From Sedimentimonas flavescens (GTDB lineage Bacteria; Pseudomonadota; Alphaproteobacteria; Rhodobacterales; Rhodobacteraceae): DNA of 64,000 nt. Location: the NCBI RefSeq assembly GCF_019264375.1, contig NZ_JAHVAI010000001.1:1-64000 (forward strand), given 5' to 3'. The translations under genes were made by a program, and so were the position numbers. Shown here one piece after another: positions 36,814 to 45,881 of the stretch. Every line of letters starts with the position of its first letter. Position 1 is the first letter of the stretch. Below the pieces are notes generated by a model. The model saw nothing but the letters and a program-made list of their open reading frames with translations. It was not told the DNA's origin and made no database searches.

Positions 36814-38583
36814 ATGAGATTGGTGCGCAGGTCGGTTTCGGTAGTGGTGGCGGCAAGTCTGACCGGGATGGTCTGGACCGGAACCGCATGGGCGGAGCCC
36901 GCCTGGGTCCAGATCGAGGCGCGCCCCACGCTCGACCAGGCGCAAGAGCGCGCGCGCGATTGGTCCACGATCCTGCCTGCGGTCTCGGGCTTTGCGATGT
37001 CTACCGGCTGGTATGCCATCGCCCTTGGTCCCTATGCCGATGAGGCCGAAGCCGATTCGCAACTGCGCGTTCTGCGCGGCGAGCGGATGATCCCGCCTGA
37101 CAGCTATGTCTCGAACGGCAGCCGCTTCCGCGAGCAGTTCTGGCCCGCGGGCGCGGCCCCTGCCCCGGTGGCAGAACCCGCCGCGCCCGTCGCGGTAAAA
37201 CCTGCCCCCGTTGAGTTTCCGGCAGCCGAAGCACCCGCTGCCGAGACACCGGCCCCAGTTGAAACACTGGCCGAGTCCCGCAGGCTCGAGGCTGCGCTGA
37301 GTGCCGCGACGCGGATGGAAATTCAATCCGCTCTGCAATGGCAGGGCTTCTACAGTTCGACCATCGACGGCGCTTTTGGCCGGGGAACCCGCGCCTCGAT
37401 CGGCGCTTGGCAGCAGGCCAATGGTTATGAGGCGACCGGCGTTCTGGCCTCGGCGCAGCAGGCGCAACTTCTGGGCGCTGTGGCTGCGGAGCGCGCGGCC
37501 CTTGGCCTGACTGCCATCGACGAACCCGAAGCCGGGATCGCCATCGAATTGCCGTTGGGGCTGATCGAGTTTGACCATTACGATGCGCCCTTCGTGCATT
37601 ACCGCGCCAAGGACGGCTCGGGCGTGACCGTGCTGCTGATCTCGCAGCAGGGCGATCAGAACAGCCTGTTCGGCCTTTACGACGCGATGCAGACGCTCGA
37701 AATCGTGCCCATGGTGGGGGAGCGCAAGCGCGAACGCGCCTCCTTCCTGCTGACCGGGCAGAACGAGCGCATCCACTCCTATACGCAGGTCGGGCTTTCG
37801 GGCGGCCTGATCAAAGGCTTCACGCTGGTCTATCCGGCCGATCAGGCGGACCGCATGGCGCGCGTGCTAGAGGCGATGAAGGCAAGCTTCCGGCCGCAGG
37901 GCAAGAAGGCGCTGGATGCGACCCTTGGCAAGCCTCTGGCGGTGGAGCGCTCGGCGTTGATGGCCGGTCTGGACCAGCGCCACCCGGAATTCGCCCGCTC
38001 GGGCTTTTTCATCGCGGCCGATGGGGCCGTGCTGACCGCTGCCGCCGGGTTGCAAGCCTGCGGGAGGATCACGGTCGAGGATCATCTGGCCGATCTGGCC
38101 TATGCCGATGAGGCGCTTGGGCTGGCCGTGTTGCGGCCGCAAAAGCCGCTGGCCCCGGCAGCCGTCGCCGCCTTCCAGCCTGCCGAGCCGCGCCCCGGCG
38201 GAGAAATCGCCGTGGCAGGCTTTTCCTACCCCGAGGCGCTCTCGGCCCCGGTGCTCAGCTTCGGCACGCTGTCCGACATCAGTGGCCTTTCCGGCGAGGC
38301 CAGCCGCGCGCGTCTAGCGGTGCGCACGCTGGCAGGGGATGCGGGTGGCCCGGTTCTGGATACGACCGGCGCGGTCGTGGGGATGCTGCTGCCCACCGAG
38401 GCCACGCCCGACAAGCTGCTGCCCGAGGATCTGGCACAGGCCCTGCGCAGCTTCGACATCGTCGCGCGGCTGACCGAGAACGGCTATGCCCCCGCCGCTT
38501 CGGAACCTTCGGGTTCCATCGCGGCCGAGGATATCGCGGCACTCGCGCAGGACATGACCGTCCGCGTCGCCTGCTGGAAGTGA
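36814..38583 (+). CDS. SPOR/peptidoglycan-binding protein with trypsin-like domain lacking the catalytic triad
   Basis: A 589-residue exported protein. A signal peptide (1-27, ends TAWA) is followed by a SPOR-like domain (about 30-105), an Ala/Pro linker, a peptidoglycan-binding-1 domain (about 157-225, with GFYSSTIDGAFGRGTRASI), a middle domain (about 240-360) and a C-terminal trypsin-like fold (about 385-555). In that fold the TAAH position reads TAAA (Ala411), the D-L-A strand reads LGLAVL (Gly436) and the GDSGGP loop reads GDAGGP (Ala510), so it should be proteolytically dead. The alignment is by eye. The protein probably binds the cell wall and a partner instead. TTGAGG precedes the ATG. 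It lies alone between glyQ (divergent) and trkH (convergent). Confidence 0.8.
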   Translation: MRLVRRSVSVVVAASLTGMVWTGTAWAEPAWVQIEARPTLDQAQERARDWSTILPAVSGFAMSTGWYAIALGPYADEAEADSQLRVLRGERMIPPDSYVSNGSRFREQFWPAGAAPAPVAEPAAPVAVKPAPVEFPAAEAPAAETPAPVETLAESRRLEAALSAATRMEIQSALQWQGFYSSTIDGAFGRGTRASIGAWQQANGYEATGVLASAQQAQLLGAVAAERAALGLTAIDEPEAGIAIELPLGLIEFDHYDAPFVHYRAKDGSGVTVLLISQQGDQNSLFGLYDAMQTLEIVPMVGERKRERASFLLTGQNERIHSYTQVGLSGGLIKGFTLVYPADQADRMARVLEAMKASFRPQGKKALDATLGKPLAVERSALMAGLDQRHPEFARSGFFIAADGAVLTAAAGLQACGRITVEDHLADLAYADEALGLAVLRPQKPLAPAAVAAFQPAEPRPGGEIAVAGFSYPEALSAPVLSFGTLSDISGLSGEASRARLAVRTLAGDAGGPVLDTTGAVVGMLLPTEATPDKLLPEDLAQALRSFDIVARLTENGYAPAASEPSGSIAAEDIAALAQDMTVRVACWK

Positions 38584-38608
38584 CCCCTGCCGGGGGGCCG
38601 CGCGCCCC

Positions 38609-40135
38609 TCAGGCCCGCCAGAAGCGCGGCAGCAACAGCACGAAGACCGACATCAGCTCCAGCCGTCCAAGGAACATGCCGATCGACATCAACCATTTGG
38701 CGGATTCGGGGAAGGCGTTGATAGCGCCATTGCCCGACACCTCCGGCCCCCAGGCCGGCCCCACATTGGCGATAGCGGTCCAGGCTGCGGTCATGGCCGT
38801 CTTGGCCTCTAGACCGGTCAGCGACAGCCCCACGATCAGCAGGCCGAAGGTCAGAATGAACAGCGAAAAGAACGCGATGACCGAGTTCACGATCTCGTCC
38901 TCGACCGGCCTGCCCGAATAATTCACGCGCGCCACGCGATGCGGGCTGTGCAACCGCCGGATCTGGGTCTTGATGGCCTCGAACAGGATCAGGTAGCGGA
39001 ATACCTTGACCGAGCAGCCCGTCGAGGACGTGCAGCCCCCGATCAGCCCGGTGATGATCAGCACGACAAAGGCCAGATGCCCCCATTTCGTGATGTCCTC
39101 CGAGGCATAGCCTGTCCCGGTGAAAATCGAGACGACGTTGAACGTCACCTCGCGCAGGGTAGGCCAGAACTCGGCCTCGTGTCGGAACAACCGGTAAAGC
39201 ACGATCACCGCGATGGCATAAGCATGCCAGCGCAGGAAGGCGCGCACCTGCGGATCGCGCCAGAGCGGCGCAACATTTCCCTGCGCCATCTGGACAAAAC
39301 GGATGAACGGCATGGCGGCCAGCAGCATGAAGACCGAGGCCGCATATTCCGGCGCCCCGGTATAGACCGCAAAGCTGGCATCATAATTCGAGAAACCGCC
39401 GGTCGATACCGTGGTCAGCGCGTGCACCGCCGCGTCGAAGGTCGTCATTCCAAGCGCGCCATAGACCAGCGCGCAGGCCAGCGTCAGCCCCACATAGATG
39501 CGGATCAGCGCGCGCGAGATATCCATGGCGCGCGGCAGGATCTTGCCCAAGGTGTCAAAGCCTTCCGAGCGGAAGAACTGCATCCCGCCGACCTTCATCA
39601 CCGGCAGGAAAATCATCGCCACGATGATGATCCCCAGACCACCCAGCCATTGCAGGATGCCCCGCCACAGGTTCGCGCCCGCGGGTAGCGCATCCAGTTC
39701 GGGGATCGCCGTGGTGCCGGTGGTCGTCAGGCCGGACATCGCCTCGAAATAGGCGTCGGTGAAACTCAGCCCCGGCGCGCCGATCATGAAGGGCAAGGCC
39801 CCGAAGGCTGGCAGGATCGCCCAGACGGTCGCCGTCATCAGGAAGCTTTGCGGAATAGTCAGCATCTGTCGCATTCCGCTGGCCGAGGCCATCGCCAGCA
39901 GCCCACCGGCTGTTGCGCTGATGATCGCGGCCTCGACGAAGGCGCGCCAGTGCTCGTCCCCCGACATGTAATCGACCAGAGCCGGAATCAGCATCGCCAA
40001 CCCCAGAACCGCTGCAAGCAATCCGATGATGTAGCCCACGGGGCGCAAATCTATCATGCGCCTTGCTTGCCCGTGTGGTCGGCGCACTGTCAATAGCGCC
40101 GGGCGTGTCGCAATAGCGCGGGTTACGTCGTTCAT
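38609..40135 (-). CDS. TrkH family potassium uptake protein
   Basis: A 508-residue inner-membrane K+ channel-like subunit with four repeated membrane-pore-membrane units. The selectivity segments are visible as MSGLTTTGTTAI near residue 135, TTVSTGGFSNYD near 240 and GGCTSSTGCSVKVFR near 368. It takes up potassium together with a cytoplasmic TrkA subunit, which is not in this window. The start ATG 40135 has a strong GGGAGGTG eight bases upstream; an internal ATG at 40057 would give the more usual shorter N-terminus, but its ribosome-binding site is weak. Divergent from pyruvate carboxylase. Confidence 0.9.
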   Translation of the reverse strand: MNDVTRAIATRPALLTVRRPHGQARRMIDLRPVGYIIGLLAAVLGLAMLIPALVDYMSGDEHWRAFVEAAIISATAGGLLAMASASGMRQMLTIPQSFLMTATVWAILPAFGALPFMIGAPGLSFTDAYFEAMSGLTTTGTTAIPELDALPAGANLWRGILQWLGGLGIIIVAMIFLPVMKVGGMQFFRSEGFDTLGKILPRAMDISRALIRIYVGLTLACALVYGALGMTTFDAAVHALTTVSTGGFSNYDASFAVYTGAPEYAASVFMLLAAMPFIRFVQMAQGNVAPLWRDPQVRAFLRWHAYAIAVIVLYRLFRHEAEFWPTLREVTFNVVSIFTGTGYASEDITKWGHLAFVVLIITGLIGGCTSSTGCSVKVFRYLILFEAIKTQIRRLHSPHRVARVNYSGRPVEDEIVNSVIAFFSLFILTFGLLIVGLSLTGLEAKTAMTAAWTAIANVGPAWGPEVSGNGAINAFPESAKWLMSIGMFLGRLELMSVFVLLLPRFWRA

Positions 40136-40278
40136 GGTCTATTCACCTCCCCCACGCGGCGGTAAACTTTGCAAAACGGCGGAAATTGGTCAGTTAATTT
40201 GCTCAATTTCGCAATTTTTTCTTGCGCTGCACCGCAGCAGGGCTAGGGTTTGCGCCATCAAGACGGGGGAGAACTGCC

Positions 40279-43200
40279 ATGTTCCGTAAGATTCTGGTCG
40301 CCAACCGGGGCGAAATTGCCATCCGCGTGCTGCGTGCCGCGAACGAGCTGGGCAAGAAGACCGTCGCGGTCTATGCCGAGGAAGACAAGCTCAGCCTGCA
40401 CCGCTTCAAGGCGGACGAAGCCTATCGCATTGGCGAAGGCCTCAGCCCGGTCGGCGCCTACCTCAGCATCCCCGAGATCATCCGGGTCGCCAGGGAATCG
40501 GGTGCGGATGCGATCCACCCCGGCTACGGCCTGCTGTCCGAGAACCCCGATTTCGTCGAGGCCTGCGCCAAGGCGGGCATCACCTTCATCGGCCCCAAGG
40601 CCGAAACCATGCGCGCCCTTGGCGACAAGGCCTCGGCGCGGCGCGTGGCGATCGCGGCGGGCGTGCCGGTCATCCCCGCAACCGAAGTGCTGGGCAACGA
40701 TTTCGACGCGATCAAGTCGGAAGCCGCCGAGATCGGCTATCCGCTGATGCTCAAGGCCAGCTGGGGCGGCGGCGGTCGCGGCATGCGCCCGATCCTGGGC
40801 CCCGATGAGCTGATCGAAAAGGTCCGAGAAGGCCGCCGCGAGGCCGAGGCCGCCTTTGGCAACGGCGAGGGCTATCTGGAGAAGATGATCCTGCGCGCGC
40901 GCCACGTCGAGGTGCAGCTTCTGGGCGACACGCATGGCGATCTCTATCATCTCTATGAGCGCGACTGCACCGTGCAGCGCCGCAACCAGAAAGTCGTCGA
41001 GCGCGCGCCCGCCCCCTATCTGAGCGCCGAACAGCGCGCCGAGGTTTGCGAGCTTGCGCTCAAGATCGGCCGCGCGGTCGGCTATCAGAACGCAGGCACC
41101 GTCGAATTCCTGATGGATATGGACAGCCAGCAGTTCTACTTCATTGAGGTGAACCCGCGTGTTCAGGTCGAGCATACCGTGACCGAGCAGGTCACCGGCA
41201 TCGACATCGTGCAGGCGCAGATCAAGATCGCAGAGGGCGCGACGCTGGCCGCAGCGACCGGCGTGCCCGCACAGGCCGACGTGCGCCTGAACGGCCATGC
41301 GCTCCAGTGCCGCGTGACGACCGAAGACCCGCAAAACAACTTCATCCCCGACTATGGCCGCCTGACGGCCTATCGCTCGGCCACCGGCATGGGCATTCGC
41401 CTCGATGGCGGCACCGCCTATGCGGGGGGCGTTATCACGCGCTACTATGACTCGCTTCTGGTCAAGGTCACCGCATGGGCGCAGACGCCCGAGCAGACGA
41501 TCACCCGCATGGACCGCGCCCTGCGTGAATTCCGTATCCGGGGCGTCTCGACCAATATCGACTTCGTCATCAACCTGCTCAAGCATCCGACCTTCCTGGA
41601 CATGAGCTACACGACGAAGTTCATCGACACGACGCCCGAGCTGTTCCAGTTCAAGAAGCGCCGGGACCGGGCGACCAAGATCCTGACCTATATCGCCGAC
41701 ATCTCGGTCAACGGTCACCCCGAGACCGCAGGCCGCCCGAAACCCGCCGCCGAGGCCAAGCCGCCGCGCCTGCCCGAGTTGAAAGGCCCCGTGCAACCCG
41801 GCACCCGCGATCTGCTGGACGCCCAGGGGCCGAAGGCCGTGGCCGACTGGATGAAGGCGCAAAAGAAGCTGCTGCTGACCGACACCACGATGCGCGACGG
41901 GCATCAGTCGCTGCTGGCCACCCGGATGCGCTCGATCGACATGATCAAGGCCGCGCCCGCCTATGCGGCGAATTTGGGCGACCTCTTCTCGGTCGAGTGC
42001 TGGGGCGGGGCGACCTTCGACGTGGCCTACCGCTTCTTGCAGGAATGCCCCTGGCAGCGCCTGCGCGACATCCGCGCCGCCATGCCGAACATCATGACCC
42101 AGATGCTGCTGCGCGCCTCGAACGGCGTGGGCTACACGAACTACCCCGATAACGTGGTGCAGTTCTTCGTGCGTCAGGCCGCAACCACCGGGGTTGACGT
42201 GTTCCGCGTCTTCGACAGCCTGAACTGGGTCGAGAACATGCGCGTCGCCATGGATGCCGTGGTCGAGGCCGAGAAGGTCTGCGAAGGCACGATCTGCTAC
42301 ACCGGCGACATCCTGAACCCCGACCGCGCGAAGTATGACCTAAAATACTATGTCGGCATGGCCAAGGAGCTTGAGGCCGCGGGCGCCCATGTTCTGGGCC
42401 TGAAAGACATGGCCGGCCTGCTCAAGCCCGCTGCCGCGCGGGCGCTGATCAAGGCGCTCAAGGATGAGGTCGATCTGCCGATCCACTTCCACACCCATGA
42501 CACCTCGGGTATCGCGGGGGCGACGATCCTTGCGGCGGCCGATGCGGGCGTGGATGCGGTCGACGCGGCGATGGACGCCTTCTCGGGCGGCACCTCGCAG
42601 CCCTGCCTTGGCTCGATCGTCGAGGCGCTGGCACATACCGAGCGCGACACCGGCCTCGACATCGACGCGATCCGCCGGATGTCGAACTACTGGGAAGGCG
42701 TGCGCCACCAGTACACGGCATTTGAAAGCGGGCTCGAGGCCCCGGCCTCCGAGGTCTACCTGCACGAGATGCCCGGCGGCCAGTTCACCAACCTCAAGGC
42801 GCAGGCGCGTAGCCTCGGGCTTGAGGAACGCTGGCACGAGGTGGCGCAGGCCTATGCCGACGCCAACCAGATCTTTGGCGACATCGTCAAGGTCACGCCG
42901 TCCTCGAAAGTCGTGGGCGACATGGCGCTGATGATGGTGGCGCAGGGCCTGTCCAAGGCCGACGTGCTCGACCCGGCCAAGGACGTGGCCTTCCCCGACT
43001 CGGTCGTGGACATGCTGCGCGGCAACCTGGGCCAACCGCCCGGCGGCTGGCCCGAGGGTATCACCCGCAAGGTGCTGAAGGACGAGACCCCCTCGACCGA
43101 GCGCCCGGGCAGGCACCTGCCCGCCGTGGACCTTGAGGAAACCCGCGCCAAGCTTTCGGCCGAGTTGAATGGCTTTAACGTCGATGACGAGGATCTGGCG

Positions 43201-43713
43201 GGCTACCTGATGTATCCCAAGGTCTTCCTCGACTACATGGGCCGCCATCGCCAGTACGGCCCGGTGCGCACCCTGCCGACCCCGGTCTTTTTCTATGGGA
43301 TGGAGCAGGGCCACGAGATCTCGGCCGAGATCGACCCCGGCAAGACGCTCGAGATCCGCTACCAGACCATGAGCGAGACCGACGAGGCGGGCGAGGTGAA
43401 GGTCTTCTTCGAACTCAACGGCCAGCCGCGCGCGGTGCGCGTGCCGAACCGGGCTGTCAAGGCCCAGACCAAGGCACGCCCCAAGGCCGAGGCCGGCAAC
43501 GCCAACCACCTCGGCGCGCCGATGCCCGGCTCGGTCGCAAGCGTGGCGGTTACGCTTGGCCAGAAGGTCCATGCGGGCGATCTGCTGCTGACCATCGAGG
43601 CGATGAAGATGGAGACCGGCATCCACGCCGACCGGACGGCGGTGGTGAAAGCCCTGCACGTCACCCCCGGCGCGCAGATCGACGCCAAGGATCTGCTGAT
43701 CGAACTGGAATGA
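40279..43713 (+). CDS. pyc: Pyruvate carboxylase
   Basis: An 1144-residue biotin enzyme that carboxylates pyruvate to oxaloacetate. Biotin carboxylase domain: KILVANRGEIAIRVLRAANE at the start, the ATP-grasp loop KASWGGGGRGMR near 160, and EVNPRVQVEHTVTEQVTG near 293. Carboxyltransferase domain: LTDTTMRDGHQSLLATRMRS near 535 and GLKDMAGLLKP near 708. C-terminal biotinyl domain with the biotin lysine in TIEAMKMETGI near residue 1110. Start ATG 40279 has GGGGGAGA upstream. Complete single-chain form. With PPDK it forms the pyruvate/PEP/oxaloacetate node of central metabolism. Confidence 0.96.
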   Translation: MFRKILVANRGEIAIRVLRAANELGKKTVAVYAEEDKLSLHRFKADEAYRIGEGLSPVGAYLSIPEIIRVARESGADAIHPGYGLLSENPDFVEACAKAGITFIGPKAETMRALGDKASARRVAIAAGVPVIPATEVLGNDFDAIKSEAAEIGYPLMLKASWGGGGRGMRPILGPDELIEKVREGRREAEAAFGNGEGYLEKMILRARHVEVQLLGDTHGDLYHLYERDCTVQRRNQKVVERAPAPYLSAEQRAEVCELALKIGRAVGYQNAGTVEFLMDMDSQQFYFIEVNPRVQVEHTVTEQVTGIDIVQAQIKIAEGATLAAATGVPAQADVRLNGHALQCRVTTEDPQNNFIPDYGRLTAYRSATGMGIRLDGGTAYAGGVITRYYDSLLVKVTAWAQTPEQTITRMDRALREFRIRGVSTNIDFVINLLKHPTFLDMSYTTKFIDTTPELFQFKKRRDRATKILTYIADISVNGHPETAGRPKPAAEAKPPRLPELKGPVQPGTRDLLDAQGPKAVADWMKAQKKLLLTDTTMRDGHQSLLATRMRSIDMIKAAPAYAANLGDLFSVECWGGATFDVAYRFLQECPWQRLRDIRAAMPNIMTQMLLRASNGVGYTNYPDNVVQFFVRQAATTGVDVFRVFDSLNWVENMRVAMDAVVEAEKVCEGTICYTGDILNPDRAKYDLKYYVGMAKELEAAGAHVLGLKDMAGLLKPAAARALIKALKDEVDLPIHFHTHDTSGIAGATILAAADAGVDAVDAAMDAFSGGTSQPCLGSIVEALAHTERDTGLDIDAIRRMSNYWEGVRHQYTAFESGLEAPASEVYLHEMPGGQFTNLKAQARSLGLEERWHEVAQAYADANQIFGDIVKVTPSSKVVGDMALMMVAQGLSKADVLDPAKDVAFPDSVVDMLRGNLGQPPGGWPEGITRKVLKDETPSTERPGRHLPAVDLEETRAKLSAELNGFNVDDEDLAGYLMYPKVFLDYMGRHRQYGPVRTLPTPVFFYGMEQGHEISAEIDPGKTLEIRYQTMSETDEAGEVKVFFELNGQPRAVRVPNRAVKAQTKARPKAEAGNANHLGAPMPGSVASVAVTLGQKVHAGDLLLTIEAMKMETGIHADRTAVVKALHVTPGAQIDAKDLLIELE

Positions 43714-43718
43714 CCCCG

Positions 43719-43749
43719 ACGGCCCGCCCAACGGCGGGCCGTTTCCTTT
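43719..43749 (+). terminator. Rho-independent terminator after pyc
   Basis: A perfect ten-pair stem (43719-43728 with 43733-43742), loop CAAC, followed by TTCCTTTC. Confidence 0.85.
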
Positions 43750-43761
43750 CCGCGAGGCCCC

Positions 43762-44130
43762 ATGATCACACCGCTTTACGCCCTGCCCCTTACGGCGCTG
43801 TTCATCGTGCTTTCCGCGCGGGTCATCAATTACCGCAAGGCACAGCGAATCTCTCTGGGCGACGGCGATGACCCCGAGCTGCGAGGGCGCGTGCGGGCGC
43901 ATGGAAATTGCGCCGAATTCGCGCCGATGGGGCTTGTTCTGCTCCTGATGGCCGAGCTTGCGCAGGCCCCTGCCCCGGCGCTGCATTTCGCGGGCACAGC
44001 CCTGCTGACGGGTCGCGTGCTGCACGCATGGGCCATCGGCTGGCGCGGCCCCTTCGCCGCGCGGGTCGCCGGGATGGTGCTGACCTTCCTGTCGCTTGCC
44101 GCCGCGGCGCTTGCCGCGGTTCTGGCCTGA
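43762..44130 (+). CDS. MAPEG family membrane protein
   Basis: A 122-residue inner-membrane protein with four hydrophobic segments. The first loop has RVINYRKAQRISLGDGDDPELRGRVRAHGNCAEFAPMG (about residues 20-57), with the Arg-x-x-x-N-x-x-E pattern of glutathione-binding MAPEG proteins. Bacterial members are of uncertain function; some act on glutathione or related thiols. GAGG precedes the ATG. It follows pyc after a terminator. Confidence 0.88.
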   Translation: MITPLYALPLTALFIVLSARVINYRKAQRISLGDGDDPELRGRVRAHGNCAEFAPMGLVLLLMAELAQAPAPALHFAGTALLTGRVLHAWAIGWRGPFAARVAGMVLTFLSLAAAALAAVLA

Positions 44131-44184
44131 TCCCCGTGCGGACCGGACGGGAAAGTTTTTTCACGGGTCGCGCGAATTTTCCTC

Positions 44185-44213
44185 TTGCAGGCCCCCGCTC
44201 TATCCCCTAAATC
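44185..44213 (+). promoter_or_regulatory. Candidate promoter of the tRNA-Gly pair
   Basis: TTGCAG (44185-44190) and TAAATC (44208-44213) are separated by 17 bases and lie 22 bases before the first tRNA-Gly. The match to the sigma-70 consensus is moderate but spacing and distance are right. Confidence 0.45.
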
Positions 44214-44234
44214 CGCCTCCACCGAACCGGTAGC

Positions 44235-44309
44235 GCGGGCGTAGCTCAGGGGTAGAGCATAACCTTGCCAAGGTTAGGGTCGTGAGTTCGAATCTCATCG
44301 CCCGCTCCA
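44235..44309 (+). tRNA. tRNA-Gly (anticodon GCC), copy 1
   Basis: GCGGGCG acceptor arm pairs with CGCCCGC, followed by T and encoded CCA; anticodon loop TTGCCAA gives GCC; T-loop GTTCGAATC. 75 bases with CCA. The second copy, 21 bases downstream, is identical. Confidence 0.97.
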
Positions 44310-44330
44310 GTTCGGACAGTACCCAAGGAC

Positions 44331-44405
44331 GCGGGCGTAGCTCAGGGGTAGAGCATAACCTTGCCAAGGTTAGGGTCGTGAGTTCGAATCTCATCGCCCG
44401 CTCCA
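44331..44405 (+). tRNA. tRNA-Gly (anticodon GCC), copy 2
   Basis: Identical in all 75 bases to the copy at 44235. It is followed by a terminator and is probably cut from the same precursor transcript. Confidence 0.97.
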
Positions 44406-44410
44406 TTACA

Positions 44411-44440
44411 AAAAGCCTCCCTTCTGGGAGGTTTTTTGTT
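44411..44440 (+). terminator. Rho-independent terminator after the tRNA-Gly pair
   Basis: CCTCCC (44416-44421) pairs with GGGAGG (44426-44431), loop TTCT, followed by TTTTTTG; flanking A-tract on the left extends the stem. Confidence 0.9.
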
Positions 44441-44625
44441 GTTCTGCAGGTGGTTAGCGCCCCGCATCCATCTGCCTCCGCGCAAGGCGCGTGGCACCTG
44501 GCGCCGCCCCGAGCTCGCCCCCGAAACGACCTTCCCCGAACACCCCGCAGACAATGGGCGCTTAACGCTTAACAAGCCTGCGCGCGCGGCCTATAAGGCC
44601 CCGTAACCCCTTGGGAAGGACGACG

Positions 44626-45213
44626 ATGCGGACCGCCACCATCACCCGGAAAACCGCCGAAACCGAGATTTCGGTCGAGATCAATCTCGACGGCACTGGC
44701 AGCTACGACAACCAGACGGGCGTTGGTTTCTTCGATCACATGCTGGACCAACTGGCCCGGCACTCACTGATCGACATGGTGATCCGCGCCAAGGGCGATC
44801 TGCATATCGACGACCACCACACGGTCGAGGACACCGGCATCGCGCTTGGCCAGGCCTTGGTCAAGGCGCTTGGCGACAAGAAGGGCATCCGCCGCTATGG
44901 CCACTTCGCGCTCGCGATGGATGACACGCAGGTGCAATGCGCGCTCGATCTGTCGGCGCGCCCCTACCTCGTGTGGAATTGCGACATGCCCACGCCCAAG
45001 ATCGGCACTTTCGACACCGAACTGGTGCGCGAGTTCTTCCAAGCGCTCTCGACCAATGGCGGCATCACGCTGCATATCGATCGCGTGCACGGCTTCAACA
45101 GCCACCACATCGCCGAGGCGGCGTTCAAGTCGGTCGCCCGCGCACTGCGCATGGCGGTTGAGGTCGATCCGCGCACTGCCGGCATCCTGCCCTCGACCAA
45201 AGGGGCGCTTTGA
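44626..45213 (+). CDS. hisB: Imidazoleglycerol-phosphate dehydratase
   Basis: A 195-residue monofunctional dehydratase of histidine synthesis that forms imidazole acetol phosphate. The metal sites are visible as [16 protein letters not shown] near residue 33, [11 protein letters not shown] near 65, and [17 protein letters not shown] near 150. It has no N-terminal phosphatase domain, as usual outside enteric bacteria. ATG 44626 follows GGGAAGGA. It leads the histidine run; hisH overlaps its stop. Confidence 0.95.
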   Translation: MRTATITRKTAETEISVEINLDGTGSYDNQTGVGFFDHMLDQLARHSLIDMVIRAKGDLHIDDHHTVEDTGIALGQALVKALGDKKGIRRYGHFALAMDDTQVQCALDLSARPYLVWNCDMPTPKIGTFDTELVREFFQALSTNGGITLHIDRVHGFNSHHIAEAAFKSVARALRMAVEVDPRTAGILPSTKGAL

Positions 45214-45851
45214 TGCTCACGGCGCTGGTCGATTACGACTCGGGCAACCTGCACTCGGCCCAGAAGGCGTTCGAGCGGATGGCGCATGAGGCCGGTCACG
45301 GCACCATCGTCGTGACATCGGAGCCTGACGTGGTCGCCAAGGCCGACCGGATCGTGCTGCCGGGCGACGGCGCCTTTCCGGCCTGCCGCCGCGCGCTCGA
45401 CCGGTTCACCGGTCTCTTCGAGGCAATCGAGGAAGGCGTCTACCAGCAGGGCAAGCCCTTCATGGGCATCTGCATCGGTATGCAGATGATGGCCACGCGC
45501 GGGCTGGAGTTTGAGCCGACCGAAGGCTTTGGCTGGATCCCTGGCGAGGTGCGCCATATCGAGCCCGCCGATGCCGCGCTGAAGGTGCCACATATGGGCT
45601 GGAACGATCTGGTGATCGACCGCCCGCACCCGGTGCTCGACGGCGTGCAGACCGGCGATCACGCCTATTTCGTGCACAGCTTCCACTTCGTGGTGGAACG
45701 CCCCGAGCACCTGCTGGCCCACGCCGACTATGCCGGCCCGATCACGGCCATCGTAGGGCGCGACAATATGGTGGGCACCCAGTTCCACCCTGAGAAATCG
45801 CAGGCCGTGGGTCTGCGGATCATCTCGAACTTCCTGAACTGGAAGCCGTAA
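45213..45851 (+). CDS. hisH: Imidazole glycerol phosphate synthase glutaminase subunit
   Basis: A 212-residue class I glutamine amidotransferase that makes ammonia for HisF. The nucleophile is in FMGICIGMQMMA near residue 87, the histidine and glutamate in GTQFHPEKSQ near 193. LVDYDSGNLHSAQKA is the HisH start. ATG 45213 overlaps the hisB stop (TGATG). Its partner hisF lies 1.4 kb downstream, with a minus-strand gene and hisA between. Confidence 0.95.
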   Translation: MLTALVDYDSGNLHSAQKAFERMAHEAGHGTIVVTSEPDVVAKADRIVLPGDGAFPACRRALDRFTGLFEAIEEGVYQQGKPFMGICIGMQMMATRGLEFEPTEGFGWIPGEVRHIEPADAALKVPHMGWNDLVIDRPHPVLDGVQTGDHAYFVHSFHFVVERPEHLLAHADYAGPITAIVGRDNMVGTQFHPEKSQAVGLRIISNFLNWKP

Positions 45852-45853
45852 GC

Positions 45854-45878
45854 AAAGGGCGCCCGAAGGCGCCCTTTT
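45854..45878. terminator. Bidirectional terminator between hisH and the DUF2147 gene
   Basis: AAAGGGCGCC (45854-45863) pairs with GGCGCCCTTT (45868-45877), loop CGAA, followed by T. It lies between converging genes and can act for both. Confidence 0.8.
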
Positions 45879-45881
45879 CAC

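Noticed and set aside
40258-41904. Open frame of 548 codons antisense to pyruvate carboxylase
   Set aside because: The plus strand encodes intact pyruvate carboxylase domains here; the antisense frame is a by-product of codon bias. The same holds for 42340-44025.
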